Positions 33,683 through 41,848 of a stretch of 64,000 nt of DNA are shown piece after piece. The position numbers and the translations under genes were made by a program. The stretch covers positions 1-64,000 of the forward strand of contig MSXO01000015.1 in NCBI GenBank assembly GCA_002083615.1. Direction: 5' to 3'. The notes below the pieces were generated by a model. The model searched no databases, had not been told where the DNA came from, and was given only the letters and a program-made list of their open reading frames with translations. The stretch's first letter is position 1. Every line of letters begins with the position of its first letter. Origin of the DNA: Proteobacteria bacterium ST_bin11 (GTDB lineage: Bacteria; Pseudomonadota; Gammaproteobacteria; Methylococcales; Methylomonadaceae).

Positions 33683-34498
33683 ATGAAGAGTAAATCAGGG
33701 CTTTTGGGTCTGTGTTTGTTGGGATTGCTTAGTCATTCTCCACTAACGGCTGCTGTTGAAGTAAAAGGCCTGTATGAGATTGAGCTAATAGCCAACAGTC
33801 AGTCCGCAGAAGATAGAACGCAAGCAATCAAGCAAGCTATGTATGCCGTATTGAGCCGGGTGCTGGTTTCTGAAGATATTTCCAAAATACCAGCGGTGCA
33901 ACAGGCATTGAATAGCGCGCACAACTACGTTAAGCAATCGCAATTTTCCTTGATTTCTGCCGACGAACTACCCGATACCGAGGCCAGGCTTCTGCGCGTG
34001 CAGTTTGATGAAGACCAACTCATGGAAGTGATGCGCAAAAGCCAGGTAGGAATTTGGAGTGAAATCCGTCCGGAAACCTTGGTATGGTTGGTAGTCGATG
34101 ACGAGGAGGGACGACGGTTTTATAATGCCGACACCATGCCGGAATTGGAAAGTGCCCTAGCCTTTGCGTCCAAAATAAAAGGTGTGCCGATGATATTTCC
34201 GATGCTGGATCTGGAAGAACAGCAAAAAATATCGCTGAACGAGGTGCTGAGCGCTGACTCCCGCAATTTACTAGCGGTATCTGCCCGCTACGAAGTCACC
34301 TCGGTGATGGCTGGTCGCATTGCTAAGAAAGGCAATTGCTGGCAAGGCGAGTGGGCTTTTTACTTCGATGGCAAGATTAAACAATGGAGCGGCGTGTGTC
34401 AGCCCTTAAAACCGACGGCTGTTGCCGGCGCACAAGGTGCCTACGATGTGCTGTCTAATTATTACGGGGTCAAACCTGAAACCTCAGCCGCCCACTAA
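33683..34498 (+). CDS. DUF2066 exported protein
   Basis: The 271-residue protein has a signal peptide ('SGLLGLCLLGLLSHSPLTAA') and the DUF2066 domain, with 'VKGLYEIELIANSQSAEDRTQ', 'VLSRVLVSED', 'VQFDEDQLMEVMRKSQVGIW' and 'RPETLVWLVVDDEEGRRF'. DUF2066 proteins are periplasmic or envelope proteins encoded next to purM in Gammaproteobacteria; their function is not known. ATG 33683 with AAGG upstream is chosen because it gives a proper signal peptide. The last 15 bases overlap the convergent 166-residue membrane protein gene. In relatives a PerM-type permease and hda usually follow, but they are missing here. Confidence 0.85.
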   Translation: MKSKSGLLGLCLLGLLSHSPLTAAVEVKGLYEIELIANSQSAEDRTQAIKQAMYAVLSRVLVSEDISKIPAVQQALNSAHNYVKQSQFSLISADELPDTEARLLRVQFDEDQLMEVMRKSQVGIWSEIRPETLVWLVVDDEEGRRFYNADTMPELESALAFASKIKGVPMIFPMLDLEEQQKISLNEVLSADSRNLLAVSARYEVTSVMAGRIAKKGNCWQGEWAFYFDGKIKQWSGVCQPLKPTAVAGAQGAYDVLSNYYGVKPETSAAH

Positions 34499-34984
34499 GC
34501 TGTAAATGCCGTAAGCGCCGCCGTAAGTGGTTAGAAAATAAAATAAAGACACCACCAGACTGGCCGGCGTATTGACCTGCAGCACATCCTTAAATATGCG
34601 GGCGATGATGGCCATATCCCAAATCAAAAACAACGCCAAAGTCGTATAGCTTGGCGTATCTTCTGCCACGGTCACCCAAAAAACGATAGGAATCAGAAAG
34701 ATCGCAACGACATTTTCGCAAAACAAAATAGCTGTGGCGACCTGGATGAAGCTGTTAAACGTTTTATTCAGTAGCAACACCAGCGCGATAAAGCCTAAGG
34801 TTAGCAATGTCTCTAACAACACCTCGAATATCGAATCGATGTCGTCGGACATATTGAACTGAATAAAAAACACCGCGATAAAATAAAAAATCGTATTGTG
34901 CTTAAAAAAGCGCGTCGATCTGGGCAGATCCAAGACCGAGACATTGAACCAGCACAATGGGAAATAATGTCTGATGATACCCAT
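34484..34984 (-). CDS. Multi-pass membrane protein of unknown function
   Basis: The 166-residue protein has four or five hydrophobic segments ('FIAVFFIQF', 'LLETLLTLGFIALVLLL', 'AILFCENVVAIFLIPIVFWVTV', 'LALFLIWDMAIIARIF', 'SLVVSLFYFLTTYGGAYGIY') and short loops. It broadly resembles small Yip1-like bacterial membrane proteins, but I cannot place it in a family with confidence. The start ATG 34984 lies 19 bases after the stop of the GTPase-like gene on the same strand, so the two are co-transcribed and may work together at the membrane. The 3' end overlaps the DUF2066 gene by 15 bases. Confidence 0.78.
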   Translation of the reverse strand: MGIIRHYFPLCWFNVSVLDLPRSTRFFKHNTIFYFIAVFFIQFNMSDDIDSIFEVLLETLLTLGFIALVLLLNKTFNSFIQVATAILFCENVVAIFLIPIVFWVTVAEDTPSYTTLALFLIWDMAIIARIFKDVLQVNTPASLVVSLFYFLTTYGGAYGIYSLVGG

Positions 34985-35003
34985 GACAATGCCCGCAACT
35001 TAA

Positions 35004-36371
35004 TCAGTTTTCCTCTTGATCGGCATAAGAATAGGCGTCGTACGGACCGCGATATTCCGGCTGCTGGGTGTGGCTAAATTGGTCATTCAACGCTTGCACC
35101 AGATCCTTACTTTGCTCGATCAGACCGCTCAGCTTTTTGCGGTTTTTCTTGGTTTTGCCGACGGGGTCTGTGATAGGCATTAAAATCCGCCAGAAGCTCA
35201 AGCTTTTTTCAAACAAACCCGCCAGGTCTTCGCTGAGATTTAACTGTTTCTGCCGCTTGTGCATTTGCTTGATCAGGAATTTGGCGTGCACCCGGCTGAC
35301 GATTATATGCAGAGGCGTCAGCACGCCAATCAAAACCGCGATGATGGCGGGACCTATCAGCGGATCGATCAGTAACTCAAGGATGCCGACTGCAATTTCC
35401 GCAAACAACATTAACATCACCACGAAGCCCAGCACGATTAGAGTGGATGCGTTACATCTGTCCTTCCAGGTAGTTAAAGCTTCTTCAACTTCCGGAAAGA
35501 TAGTGTCGTCAATTGCGCGAATGCTGCTTTCCAGGGCACCGAGGATACGGTACGACCGATCATTACTGATGTTATTGAAGCGCTGATCGAACAGTGAAGT
35601 ATCCCCAGATTGCGACAACACGATGAATTGACCGGTATGGATGCCTAGTTCGGCGAGACGACGCTGCCAAGACGCAGCGATTTCCTGGCTTTTCAACGCA
35701 TCGATAGTGATTTCCGAGTGATCGATGACGAAGATGAATTTGTTGGCATCCTGATGAGCAACGATCTCCGCCAAAGTATCCTTAGTAAGGTCCGCATCCG
35801 CTTCGAATAAATCGTTAAACACTAATACCAGATCGGAAATGCCTATCACGTATTTCCGCAGCAGTCCGGTGACCGGATTTTCCGCAGCCGGATTTAACAC
35901 CGGGGTGTCGATCAACAGCTTGTTTTTCAATTTACCGCTGTTAACGGTGACCATTTCCAGATACCCATTCAGTTTGCTGCCTTCCCCATTGGCCACTAAA
36001 TCGATCTGACGGCCAATTTGATAAAACGGCAGGCGGTGGTCGGCGTCCAATGCAGTACCCGGCAGGGTCGCGGTAGTGGTCTGCGGCGTATATTGCAGTA
36101 CGGTGAATTTGTGGCGGGCGGTGTGCAGTTGAACACCTAAGTAACGATTGACAAAGTCTGATTTGGCAGGCGAATAACCGCCTAGGGTGCTAACGATTGG
36201 CCACCAACTAGTTTTGCGCGCGGTGGTTTCGTCGTTATCGATTAAACCCAGTTCAAACTCGATTTCATCCAGATCCTGAAATATCTTGGCGGTTTTTTGC
36301 AAAACAGGATCATTCGCCGCGAACTGTCGTTCAAGATTGGTCAGGTGTTTACTTACCGTTTTATCCGCCAT
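35004..36371 (-). CDS. Dynamin-like/TRAFAC GTPase-related membrane protein with atypical P-loop
   Basis: The 455-residue protein looks like a dynamin-type large GTPase with a membrane hairpin. A helical N-terminus precedes a P-loop-like motif 'GGYSPAKSDFVNRYLG' (64-79), where Ala-Lys-Ser replaces the usual Gly-Lys-Ser/Thr. The switch-like Thr-rich segment 'TPQTTTATLPGT' and the G3-like 'LLIDTPVL' (D155) follow, then 'LVFNDLFEAD' and 'FVIDHSEIT', a possible base-specificity loop. Two hydrophobic helices around 310-365 and a basic, helical C-terminus follow. It may bind nucleotide weakly or not hydrolyse it. It is co-transcribed with the small membrane protein. Confidence 0.72.
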   Translation of the reverse strand: MADKTVSKHLTNLERQFAANDPVLQKTAKIFQDLDEIEFELGLIDNDETTARKTSWWPIVSTLGGYSPAKSDFVNRYLGVQLHTARHKFTVLQYTPQTTTATLPGTALDADHRLPFYQIGRQIDLVANGEGSKLNGYLEMVTVNSGKLKNKLLIDTPVLNPAAENPVTGLLRKYVIGISDLVLVFNDLFEADADLTKDTLAEIVAHQDANKFIFVIDHSEITIDALKSQEIAASWQRRLAELGIHTGQFIVLSQSGDTSLFDQRFNNISNDRSYRILGALESSIRAIDDTIFPEVEEALTTWKDRCNASTLIVLGFVVMLMLFAEIAVGILELLIDPLIGPAIIAVLIGVLTPLHIIVSRVHAKFLIKQMHKRQKQLNLSEDLAGLFEKSLSFWRILMPITDPVGKTKKNRKKLSGLIEQSKDLVQALNDQFSHTQQPEYRGPYDAYSYADQEEN

Positions 36372-36447
36372 TAGATGTAAACCTTCTCTGCTTGTTATTG
36401 AGGTTAATCAGACGGCGGGAGTATACACCGATGCTATTTAAAGAGAT

Positions 36448-36465
36448 AAAAAAACCCACTGGTTT
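36448..36465 (-). terminator. Likely intrinsic terminator after ntrBC
   Basis: On the minus strand the sequence reads AAACC-AGTG-GGTTT followed by four more T and an A/T tail. The A-run at 36448-36454 on the plus strand gives the U-tract. The stem is short, so efficiency may be modest. It lies about 90 bases after the ntrC stop. Confidence 0.4.
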
Positions 36466-36551
36466 CTAAAGCCCCAGATACCTCATCAAGCCGCTATCGG
36501 GCTGGCGCCGTTGGACGGAAAACAACGACTTTCCAGCAGCGGCGATGGCAC

Positions 36552-37973
36552 TTATTCCTTTATTTCCAACTCCTTTATTTTACGGGTCAAGGTGTTACGA
36601 CCATAACCCAGCAACAGCGCAGCTTCGTGCTTTCTGCCGTGAGTATGAACCAATGCCGCCTCGATCAACAGGGTTTCCAATGTAGGTATGGCCTGCTTGG
36701 CAATGTCCACTTTGCCGGTCGCTAGTTGCTGTTTGACCCAGTTCCTGAACTGGCTTTCCCAATCGCCGGGAGTACTATCGCCTGAACCGGATTCGGCAGT
36801 ATTGTGGGTCAGTTCGGGCGGCAAATCTTCCAAATGGATTTCCCGCCCAGAGGCCATCACTGTCAGCCAGCGACAGATATTTTCAAGTTGCCTTACATTA
36901 CCCGGCCACTTCAAGCCACTTAAAAAGGCCTCGGTTTCCGGTTTTAAAAGTTTGATCTCGGTATTCAGTTCCTTCGCACTTTGATACAAATAATGCCGCA
37001 TCAATAAGCCGATGTCCTGGCGGCGTTCGCGCAACGGCGGGATATGAATCCGAATCACATTCAGGCGGTGAAACAAATCTTCCCGGAAACGGCCTTGTGC
37101 TACTAGGGCTTCCAGATCCTGATGGGTGGCAGCGATGATGCGCACATTGACTCTTACCGAGGTGTGAGCGCCTACCGGATAAAACTCATTGTCCGCCAGT
37201 ACCCGCAGTAAACGGGTTTGCAATTCGGCGGGCATGTCGCCGATTTCATCCAGAAACAACGTGCCATTGTTGGCTTGTTCGAATCGACCGATACGCCGGG
37301 CCTGGGCGCCGGTAAACGCACCTTTTTCATGGCCGAACAGTTCCGATTCCATTAAATCCTTGGGGATAGCCGCCATGTTTAAAGCAATGAACGGCTGCTC
37401 AGCTCGGGGACTGTGCCGGTGCAGGGCTTTAGCTACTAATTCCTTGCCAGTACCCGATTCGCCGTTAATCAGCACCGTAATATGCGAACGCGCCAATCGC
37501 CCTATCGCCCGAAATACCTCCTGCATGGCCGGGGCTTCGCCGATGATTTCCGGAGTTTCCTCCATTGTCGGCGGCGCTTGGACAATGTCGCTTTGCCGTT
37601 GTTTGCTATGCGCGCAGGCACGCTGCACGGTTTCGACCACTTCTGTGACATCAAAGGGTTTTGGCAAATATTCAAAAGCCCCGCCATGAAAGGCGGACAC
37701 TGCACTCTCCAAATCAGAATGTGCCGTCATCACAATCACCGGTAGATCTGGATAACTATTTTGGATGTTTCGCAACAACTCGAAGCCGTCCATGCCAGGC
37801 ATCCGAATATCGGTGATCAATACCTGCGGTAGGCCAGCGGGTAACGATTTGAGCAGTTCGTTCGCGCTAGCGAAACTTTGGGTATTAACGCCGGCTTTTT
37901 GCAAGGCTTTTTCAAGTACCCAGCGGATGGATTTGTCATCATCGACAATCCAGACCTTGTCAGGTATTTGCAT
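36552..37973 (-). CDS. ntrC: Nitrogen regulatory response regulator NtrC
   Basis: NtrC activates sigma-54 promoters of nitrogen-assimilation genes when phosphorylated by NtrB. The 473-residue protein has a receiver domain with Asp55 in 'VLITDIRMPG', an AAA+ domain with Walker A 'GESGTGKE', the sigma-54 contact loop 'GAFTGA', Walker B 'LFLDEIGD' and 'GNVRQLENICRW', and a Fis-type helix-turn-helix ending 'AALLLGYGRNTLTRKIKEL'. All key residues are present. The start overlaps the end of ntrB by 14 bases, so the genes are translationally coupled. glnA, the usual neighbour, is not in the window. Confidence 0.96.
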   Translation of the reverse strand: MQIPDKVWIVDDDKSIRWVLEKALQKAGVNTQSFASANELLKSLPAGLPQVLITDIRMPGMDGFELLRNIQNSYPDLPVIVMTAHSDLESAVSAFHGGAFEYLPKPFDVTEVVETVQRACAHSKQRQSDIVQAPPTMEETPEIIGEAPAMQEVFRAIGRLARSHITVLINGESGTGKELVAKALHRHSPRAEQPFIALNMAAIPKDLMESELFGHEKGAFTGAQARRIGRFEQANNGTLFLDEIGDMPAELQTRLLRVLADNEFYPVGAHTSVRVNVRIIAATHQDLEALVAQGRFREDLFHRLNVIRIHIPPLRERRQDIGLLMRHYLYQSAKELNTEIKLLKPETEAFLSGLKWPGNVRQLENICRWLTVMASGREIHLEDLPPELTHNTAESGSGDSTPGDWESQFRNWVKQQLATGKVDIAKQAIPTLETLLIEAALVHTHGRKHEAALLLGYGRNTLTRKIKELEIKE

Positions 37974-39015
37974 GATTCGTCTCCAAAGGTAGGTAGATGG
38001 AAAATACGGTGTTGCCCGGCTCGCTTTCGCATTCGATCAAGCCGTTATGTTGATTGATCAAAGACTGAGCAATAGATAGGCCAAGTCCGGTGCCCTCAGC
38101 ACGACCGGTAATCATCGGATAAAAAATCTGTCCCATCAGCTCGGGTTTGATGCCCGGACCGTTATCGATAATGTCTATTTTTACTGTCAGTTTGTAGCGT
38201 TTGCGACCTATGGTCATATGCCGCTGCACCCGGGTTTTCATGATAATGACCCCGTGATTCTGCACAGCCTGCACAGCATTACGGACAATATTCAGAATGG
38301 CCTGAATCAGCTGATTTTTGTCGGCGAAAATCTCTGGGATGCTCGGATCGTAATTGGTATACAAGATTATGCCGTGGGCCGCTTCGACGGTAACCAAATG
38401 CCGGACCCGTTCCAGTACTTCATGGATATTGATTTGGCTTTTGTGCGCGGGTTTGTTCGGGCCGAGCATTTTGTCCATCAAGTCTTGCAAGCGGTCGGAT
38501 TCGGCGATAATGATCTGCGTATATTCCTTTAACTCGGGATCTTGCAATTCCAAATCCAGCAGTTGCGCCGCACCCCGTAATCCACCCAGCGGATTTTTAA
38601 TCTCGTGCGCCAAACCGCGCACCAGCATGCGGCTAGTATTCTGCTGAGCCAGCAATTGCTCTTCCTTGGTAATGCGTAAATGCCTATCTACCTGTTGCAG
38701 TTCGATCAGTATTTCGCTTAATTTACCGTCTTCCAACAACGGCGTGGCACTAAGGTTGACCGTAATCGATTGGCTTAGCCGCTCTAGGATTAATTCTCTA
38801 TCCACCAGCGGCTCAAGCAAATACAAGCGCGGTAACAAATCGTTAAATAAGGTGTTGTGCGCGGTTTTGAATAGTTTGTGCGCCGTTTGGCCGAGCAAGT
38901 GCTTCTCACTATCGGCAAGCAGCATCTCGCCGGCGGGATTGATATAGGTCAGACGCAAATCCTTGTCGAACAGCAGGATTGCTTCGTTTAAGTGATCCAG
39001 TATCTTTTTGTGCAC
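37960..39015 (-). CDS. ntrB: Nitrogen regulation sensor histidine kinase NtrB
   Basis: NtrB is the cytoplasmic kinase/phosphatase of NtrC, controlled by PII. The 351-residue protein has an N-terminal PAS domain ('HLNEAILLFDKDLRLTYINPA'), a DHp helix with the phospho-acceptor H137 in 'VRGLAHEIKNPLGGLRGAAQLL', and a HATPase domain with the N-box 'AILNIVRNAVQAV', G1 'IIDNGPGI', and 'GTGLGLSIAQSLINQHNG'. There are no membrane helices, as expected. The start is GTG at 39015. It is the first gene of ntrBC. The preceding 571 bases hold no glnA. Confidence 0.95.
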   Translation of the reverse strand: MHKKILDHLNEAILLFDKDLRLTYINPAGEMLLADSEKHLLGQTAHKLFKTAHNTLFNDLLPRLYLLEPLVDRELILERLSQSITVNLSATPLLEDGKLSEILIELQQVDRHLRITKEEQLLAQQNTSRMLVRGLAHEIKNPLGGLRGAAQLLDLELQDPELKEYTQIIIAESDRLQDLMDKMLGPNKPAHKSQINIHEVLERVRHLVTVEAAHGIILYTNYDPSIPEIFADKNQLIQAILNIVRNAVQAVQNHGVIIMKTRVQRHMTIGRKRYKLTVKIDIIDNGPGIKPELMGQIFYPMITGRAEGTGLGLSIAQSLINQHNGLIECESEPGNTVFSIYLPLETNHANT

Positions 39016-39586
39016 GGGTTAATTTAAGTTCTAAGGGTTGTAGTGAATAAGCAATTAGTACGCCAAGAGTAAACTCAGCCCATTGCTCACGTTGGCAGGC
39101 ATAAAGTAGGCCTACTGCGCAACTATGGTGCTCTCGCCCAAATTGATGATCCATATTAGTGCAAAGCAAAACAAGAAGCGGGCCTTTATCATGATACGAG
39201 CTTTATGCCTTACTCGTGGTGTTAGGATAAATCTATTTTAACCTCGGCAAAGCGCGTGAAAGACCGCCCTGCTCACTTAGACAATCAAACAGACGCACAA
39301 TATTGGTGCGCTGAAATTTAATCGCCATTAATCAGCGAGCAGGCCTGCCAGAGCTCCGCTAAAACGCGTTTTTGTAAAGCGGTTGGCAGTTTTGACTGAA
39401 CTTGCTTGCCATGTGGGGGCTATATGACTTACCCAATCGGCCAAGGAGAATCCGCTTTTTCGATGGACATTTCCCTACAGCTGACTGTTCGTGATCTGAA
39501 TTGGTGCGAATGACAAGACAGGTAACCAGGCTGGTGCATCGATCTCACCGCAGCGTCTCTAATTTAGTGCGTTTACCCCGTAACGA
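39016..39586. other. Long intergenic region upstream of ntrB, no gene seen
   Basis: This is a 571-base gap with the ntrBC promoter at its left end and the xthA 3' end at its right. I find no protein-like frame, tRNA or T-tracted terminator. A modest hairpin (CGCTGA 39309-39314 with TCAGCG 39332-39337, plus inner TTAAT/ATTAA pairing) lies mid-gap. A non-coding RNA cannot be excluded. Confidence 0.4.
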
Positions 39587-40363
39587 CTAATAAGCGTAAT
39601 CGACGATCAGCGGCGCATGATCGCTAAAACGTTGCGTTTTAAAAATACTGCTGACCCTTGCACTATCGGCAATGCTGGGGGTGGCGACTTGGTAGTCGAT
39701 ACGCCAACCGACATTCTTGACCCACGCCTGACCACGATTGCTCCACCAGGTGTAGCAGGCATCGGTGGCGTCGGGATGCAAATGCCGATAGACATCCACC
39801 CAGCCCAACTCACTGTAAACCTGGGTCATCCAGGCCCGCTCTGCCGGCAAAAAGCCGGAGTTTTTCCGGTTGCCGCGCCAGTTCTTCAAATCGGCTTCCT
39901 TATGCGCAATATTCCAGTCGCCGCAAATCACCACATCACGGCCACTGGCTTTTAGTTCGGCAAGGTGCGGGTAAAAGCGCGCCATCACGCTGTATTTAAC
40001 GCTTTGTCTCTCCTCACTACTGGAGCCGGACGGCAGATACAAGGAAACCACCGACAGATTACCGACCTGTACTTCCAGATAACGGCCTTCGCTATCGATG
40101 TCGGCATGCCCCAACCCTGCAATCACTTTGTCGGCTGGTTGCTTACTGTAGACACCCACGCCGCTGTAACCCTTCTTCTCCGCATAATGAAAATACCCGT
40201 GCAAGCCACGCGGTGCCAGCATACCGGCTGTCATATCGCCGGCCTGCGCTTTAAGTTCTTGCAGACAAACAAAATCGGGGCTTTGAGTTTCTAACCATTC
40301 ATAAAATCCTTTGCTGGATGCCGAGCGAATGCCGTTTAAATTGGCGGTAATGATACGGAGCAT
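39587..40363 (-). CDS. xthA: Exodeoxyribonuclease III
   Basis: ExoIII removes 3' blocking groups and cuts at abasic sites in base-excision repair. The 258-residue EEP-fold protein has 'LRIITANLNGIRSAS' at the N-terminus, the metal-binding glutamate in 'DFVCLQELKAQ', 'SGVGVYSK', 'EGRYLEVQ', 'VSLYLPSGSS', 'VVICGDWNIAHKEADL' and the catalytic His in 'RFSDHAPLIVDY'. The length fits the family. The start is ATG 40363. It lies 18 bases downstream of the aldehyde dehydrogenase gene on the same strand, so it could be read as the last gene of that transcript. Confidence 0.95.
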   Translation of the reverse strand: MLRIITANLNGIRSASSKGFYEWLETQSPDFVCLQELKAQAGDMTAGMLAPRGLHGYFHYAEKKGYSGVGVYSKQPADKVIAGLGHADIDSEGRYLEVQVGNLSVVSLYLPSGSSSEERQSVKYSVMARFYPHLAELKASGRDVVICGDWNIAHKEADLKNWRGNRKNSGFLPAERAWMTQVYSELGWVDVYRHLHPDATDACYTWWSNRGQAWVKNVGWRIDYQVATPSIADSARVSSIFKTQRFSDHAPLIVDYAY

Positions 40364-40381
40364 GGCGTTGGGACTAAGACG

Positions 40382-41815
40382 TTAAAACTGCGATTGACTG
40401 TGATCTGTCACCAATAATTTCGGCTCCAACATATCGAAGATGGCGTATTTCGGTCCTTCCCGGCCCAAACCAGAATCTTTAACCCCGCCATACGGCATAT
40501 GATCGGCACGGAAGGTCGGCACGTCATTGACGATCAAACCGCCGACATGCAGATTATCAAAGGCATAGCGGATCTTGCGACTATCGAAGCTAAACAACCC
40601 CGCTTGTAGACCAAAACTGGAGTCGTTAATGGTTGCCACCGCCTGTTTAAAATCGGTAAACGGTTCAATGACCACAATCGGCGCGAACGCTTCGAGATTA
40701 CAGACTTTCATGTCATTGCGGGTGTTGGTCATTACGGTGGGGGCGTAAAGGGTGCCATCCCGCTTGCCACCGGCGAGTAGTTTGGCGCCGTCCGCAAGCG
40801 CTTCGTTTACCCAACTTTCGATACGCTTGGCGTTGTTTTCATCGATCATGCTGGAAAAATCGGTATCCGGCGCTTGCGGGTCGCCAATGTTAAGCTCGGC
40901 TAATTTGCGAGAAAATTGCGCCACAAACGCTTCGAACAACGAAGCTTCGACATAAACCCGTTGCGTGTGTATGCACGATTGTCCGGCGTAAGCAAATGCG
41001 CCTACCACGGCTTTGTTCGCGGCCAGCGTGACATCGGCGTCCTTATCCACAATCAGCGCGGCATTGCCGCCTAATTCCAGCACTACTTTCTTTTTGCCAG
41101 CATCGCGCTTCATTTGCCAGCCAATTTCTGGCGAACCCGTAAAGCTGAGTAGATGAAAACGCGGATCGGTCACCAACTGATTGCCGGTGACGCGATCCAT
41201 CGGCAATACCGATAAACCGCCAGCAGGCAAGCCCGCCTCATGGATGATGCTCGCCAAAAGTAGTGCGCTGATCGGCGTTTTTGACGCCGGCTTCAATACC
41301 ATCGGGCAACCGGCGGCAATAGCCGGTGCGACTTTGTGCGCCACGAGATTTAAGGAAAAATTGAACGGCGAGATGCCCGCCACCAAGCCGACCGGAAAGT
41401 AGTGGATGATGGCATCCTTATTTGCGGCGACCGGATGCCAGGCGATGCTCAGTACTTCGCCGGGCAAGCGCTTAGCTTCCTCGGCGGCAACCAGAAAGGT
41501 CTGCGCCGAGCGCTCAACTTCAATTTGCGCGGTTTTCCAAGGCTTGCCGGCTTCCTGCGCCATGATCGTCGCAAACTCATCCCGATGCGCCAGAATGCCC
41601 GCGGAGACCTGCTGCAGAATTCTGTAACGCTCGTAAACGGGCAAACTCTGCATAGCCGATCGCGCGGTTTGCGCCGCGACCACCGCTGCTTCGAATTCCG
41701 CCTCGCCCGCCAGATAGGTTTGGTAAACAATTTGACCGGAATAGGGACTGACCACGGCCAGCGGCGTGGCAGTGGTTTGAAAGCGTCCGGCCAGATAAAT
41801 CGGATAATCGGTCAT
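40382..41815 (-). CDS. NAD(P)-dependent aldehyde dehydrogenase
   Basis: The 477-residue enzyme belongs to the ALDH superfamily, closest by eye to the lactaldehyde/GapN-like group. Features are 'PFNFSLNLVAHKVAPAIAAG' (the Asn that holds the substrate oxyanion), the cofactor-loop 'FTGSPEIGW', the glutamate in 'VVLELGGNAALIV', the nucleophilic Cys in 'AYAGQSCIHTQRVYV' and the C-terminal 'MPYGGVKDSGLGREG'. It oxidises an aldehyde to an acid, but the substrate cannot be read from the sequence. It follows the acetolactate-synthase-like gene after 33 bases in the same direction, so the two likely share a transcript and perhaps a pathway. Confidence 0.9.
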   Translation of the reverse strand: MTDYPIYLAGRFQTTATPLAVVSPYSGQIVYQTYLAGEAEFEAAVVAAQTARSAMQSLPVYERYRILQQVSAGILAHRDEFATIMAQEAGKPWKTAQIEVERSAQTFLVAAEEAKRLPGEVLSIAWHPVAANKDAIIHYFPVGLVAGISPFNFSLNLVAHKVAPAIAAGCPMVLKPASKTPISALLLASIIHEAGLPAGGLSVLPMDRVTGNQLVTDPRFHLLSFTGSPEIGWQMKRDAGKKKVVLELGGNAALIVDKDADVTLAANKAVVGAFAYAGQSCIHTQRVYVEASLFEAFVAQFSRKLAELNIGDPQAPDTDFSSMIDENNAKRIESWVNEALADGAKLLAGGKRDGTLYAPTVMTNTRNDMKVCNLEAFAPIVVIEPFTDFKQAVATINDSSFGLQAGLFSFDSRKIRYAFDNLHVGGLIVNDVPTFRADHMPYGGVKDSGLGREGPKYAIFDMLEPKLLVTDHSQSQF

Positions 41816-41848
41816 GGGTATGTCCTGGGCAGTGGCTAGGCGAACCGG

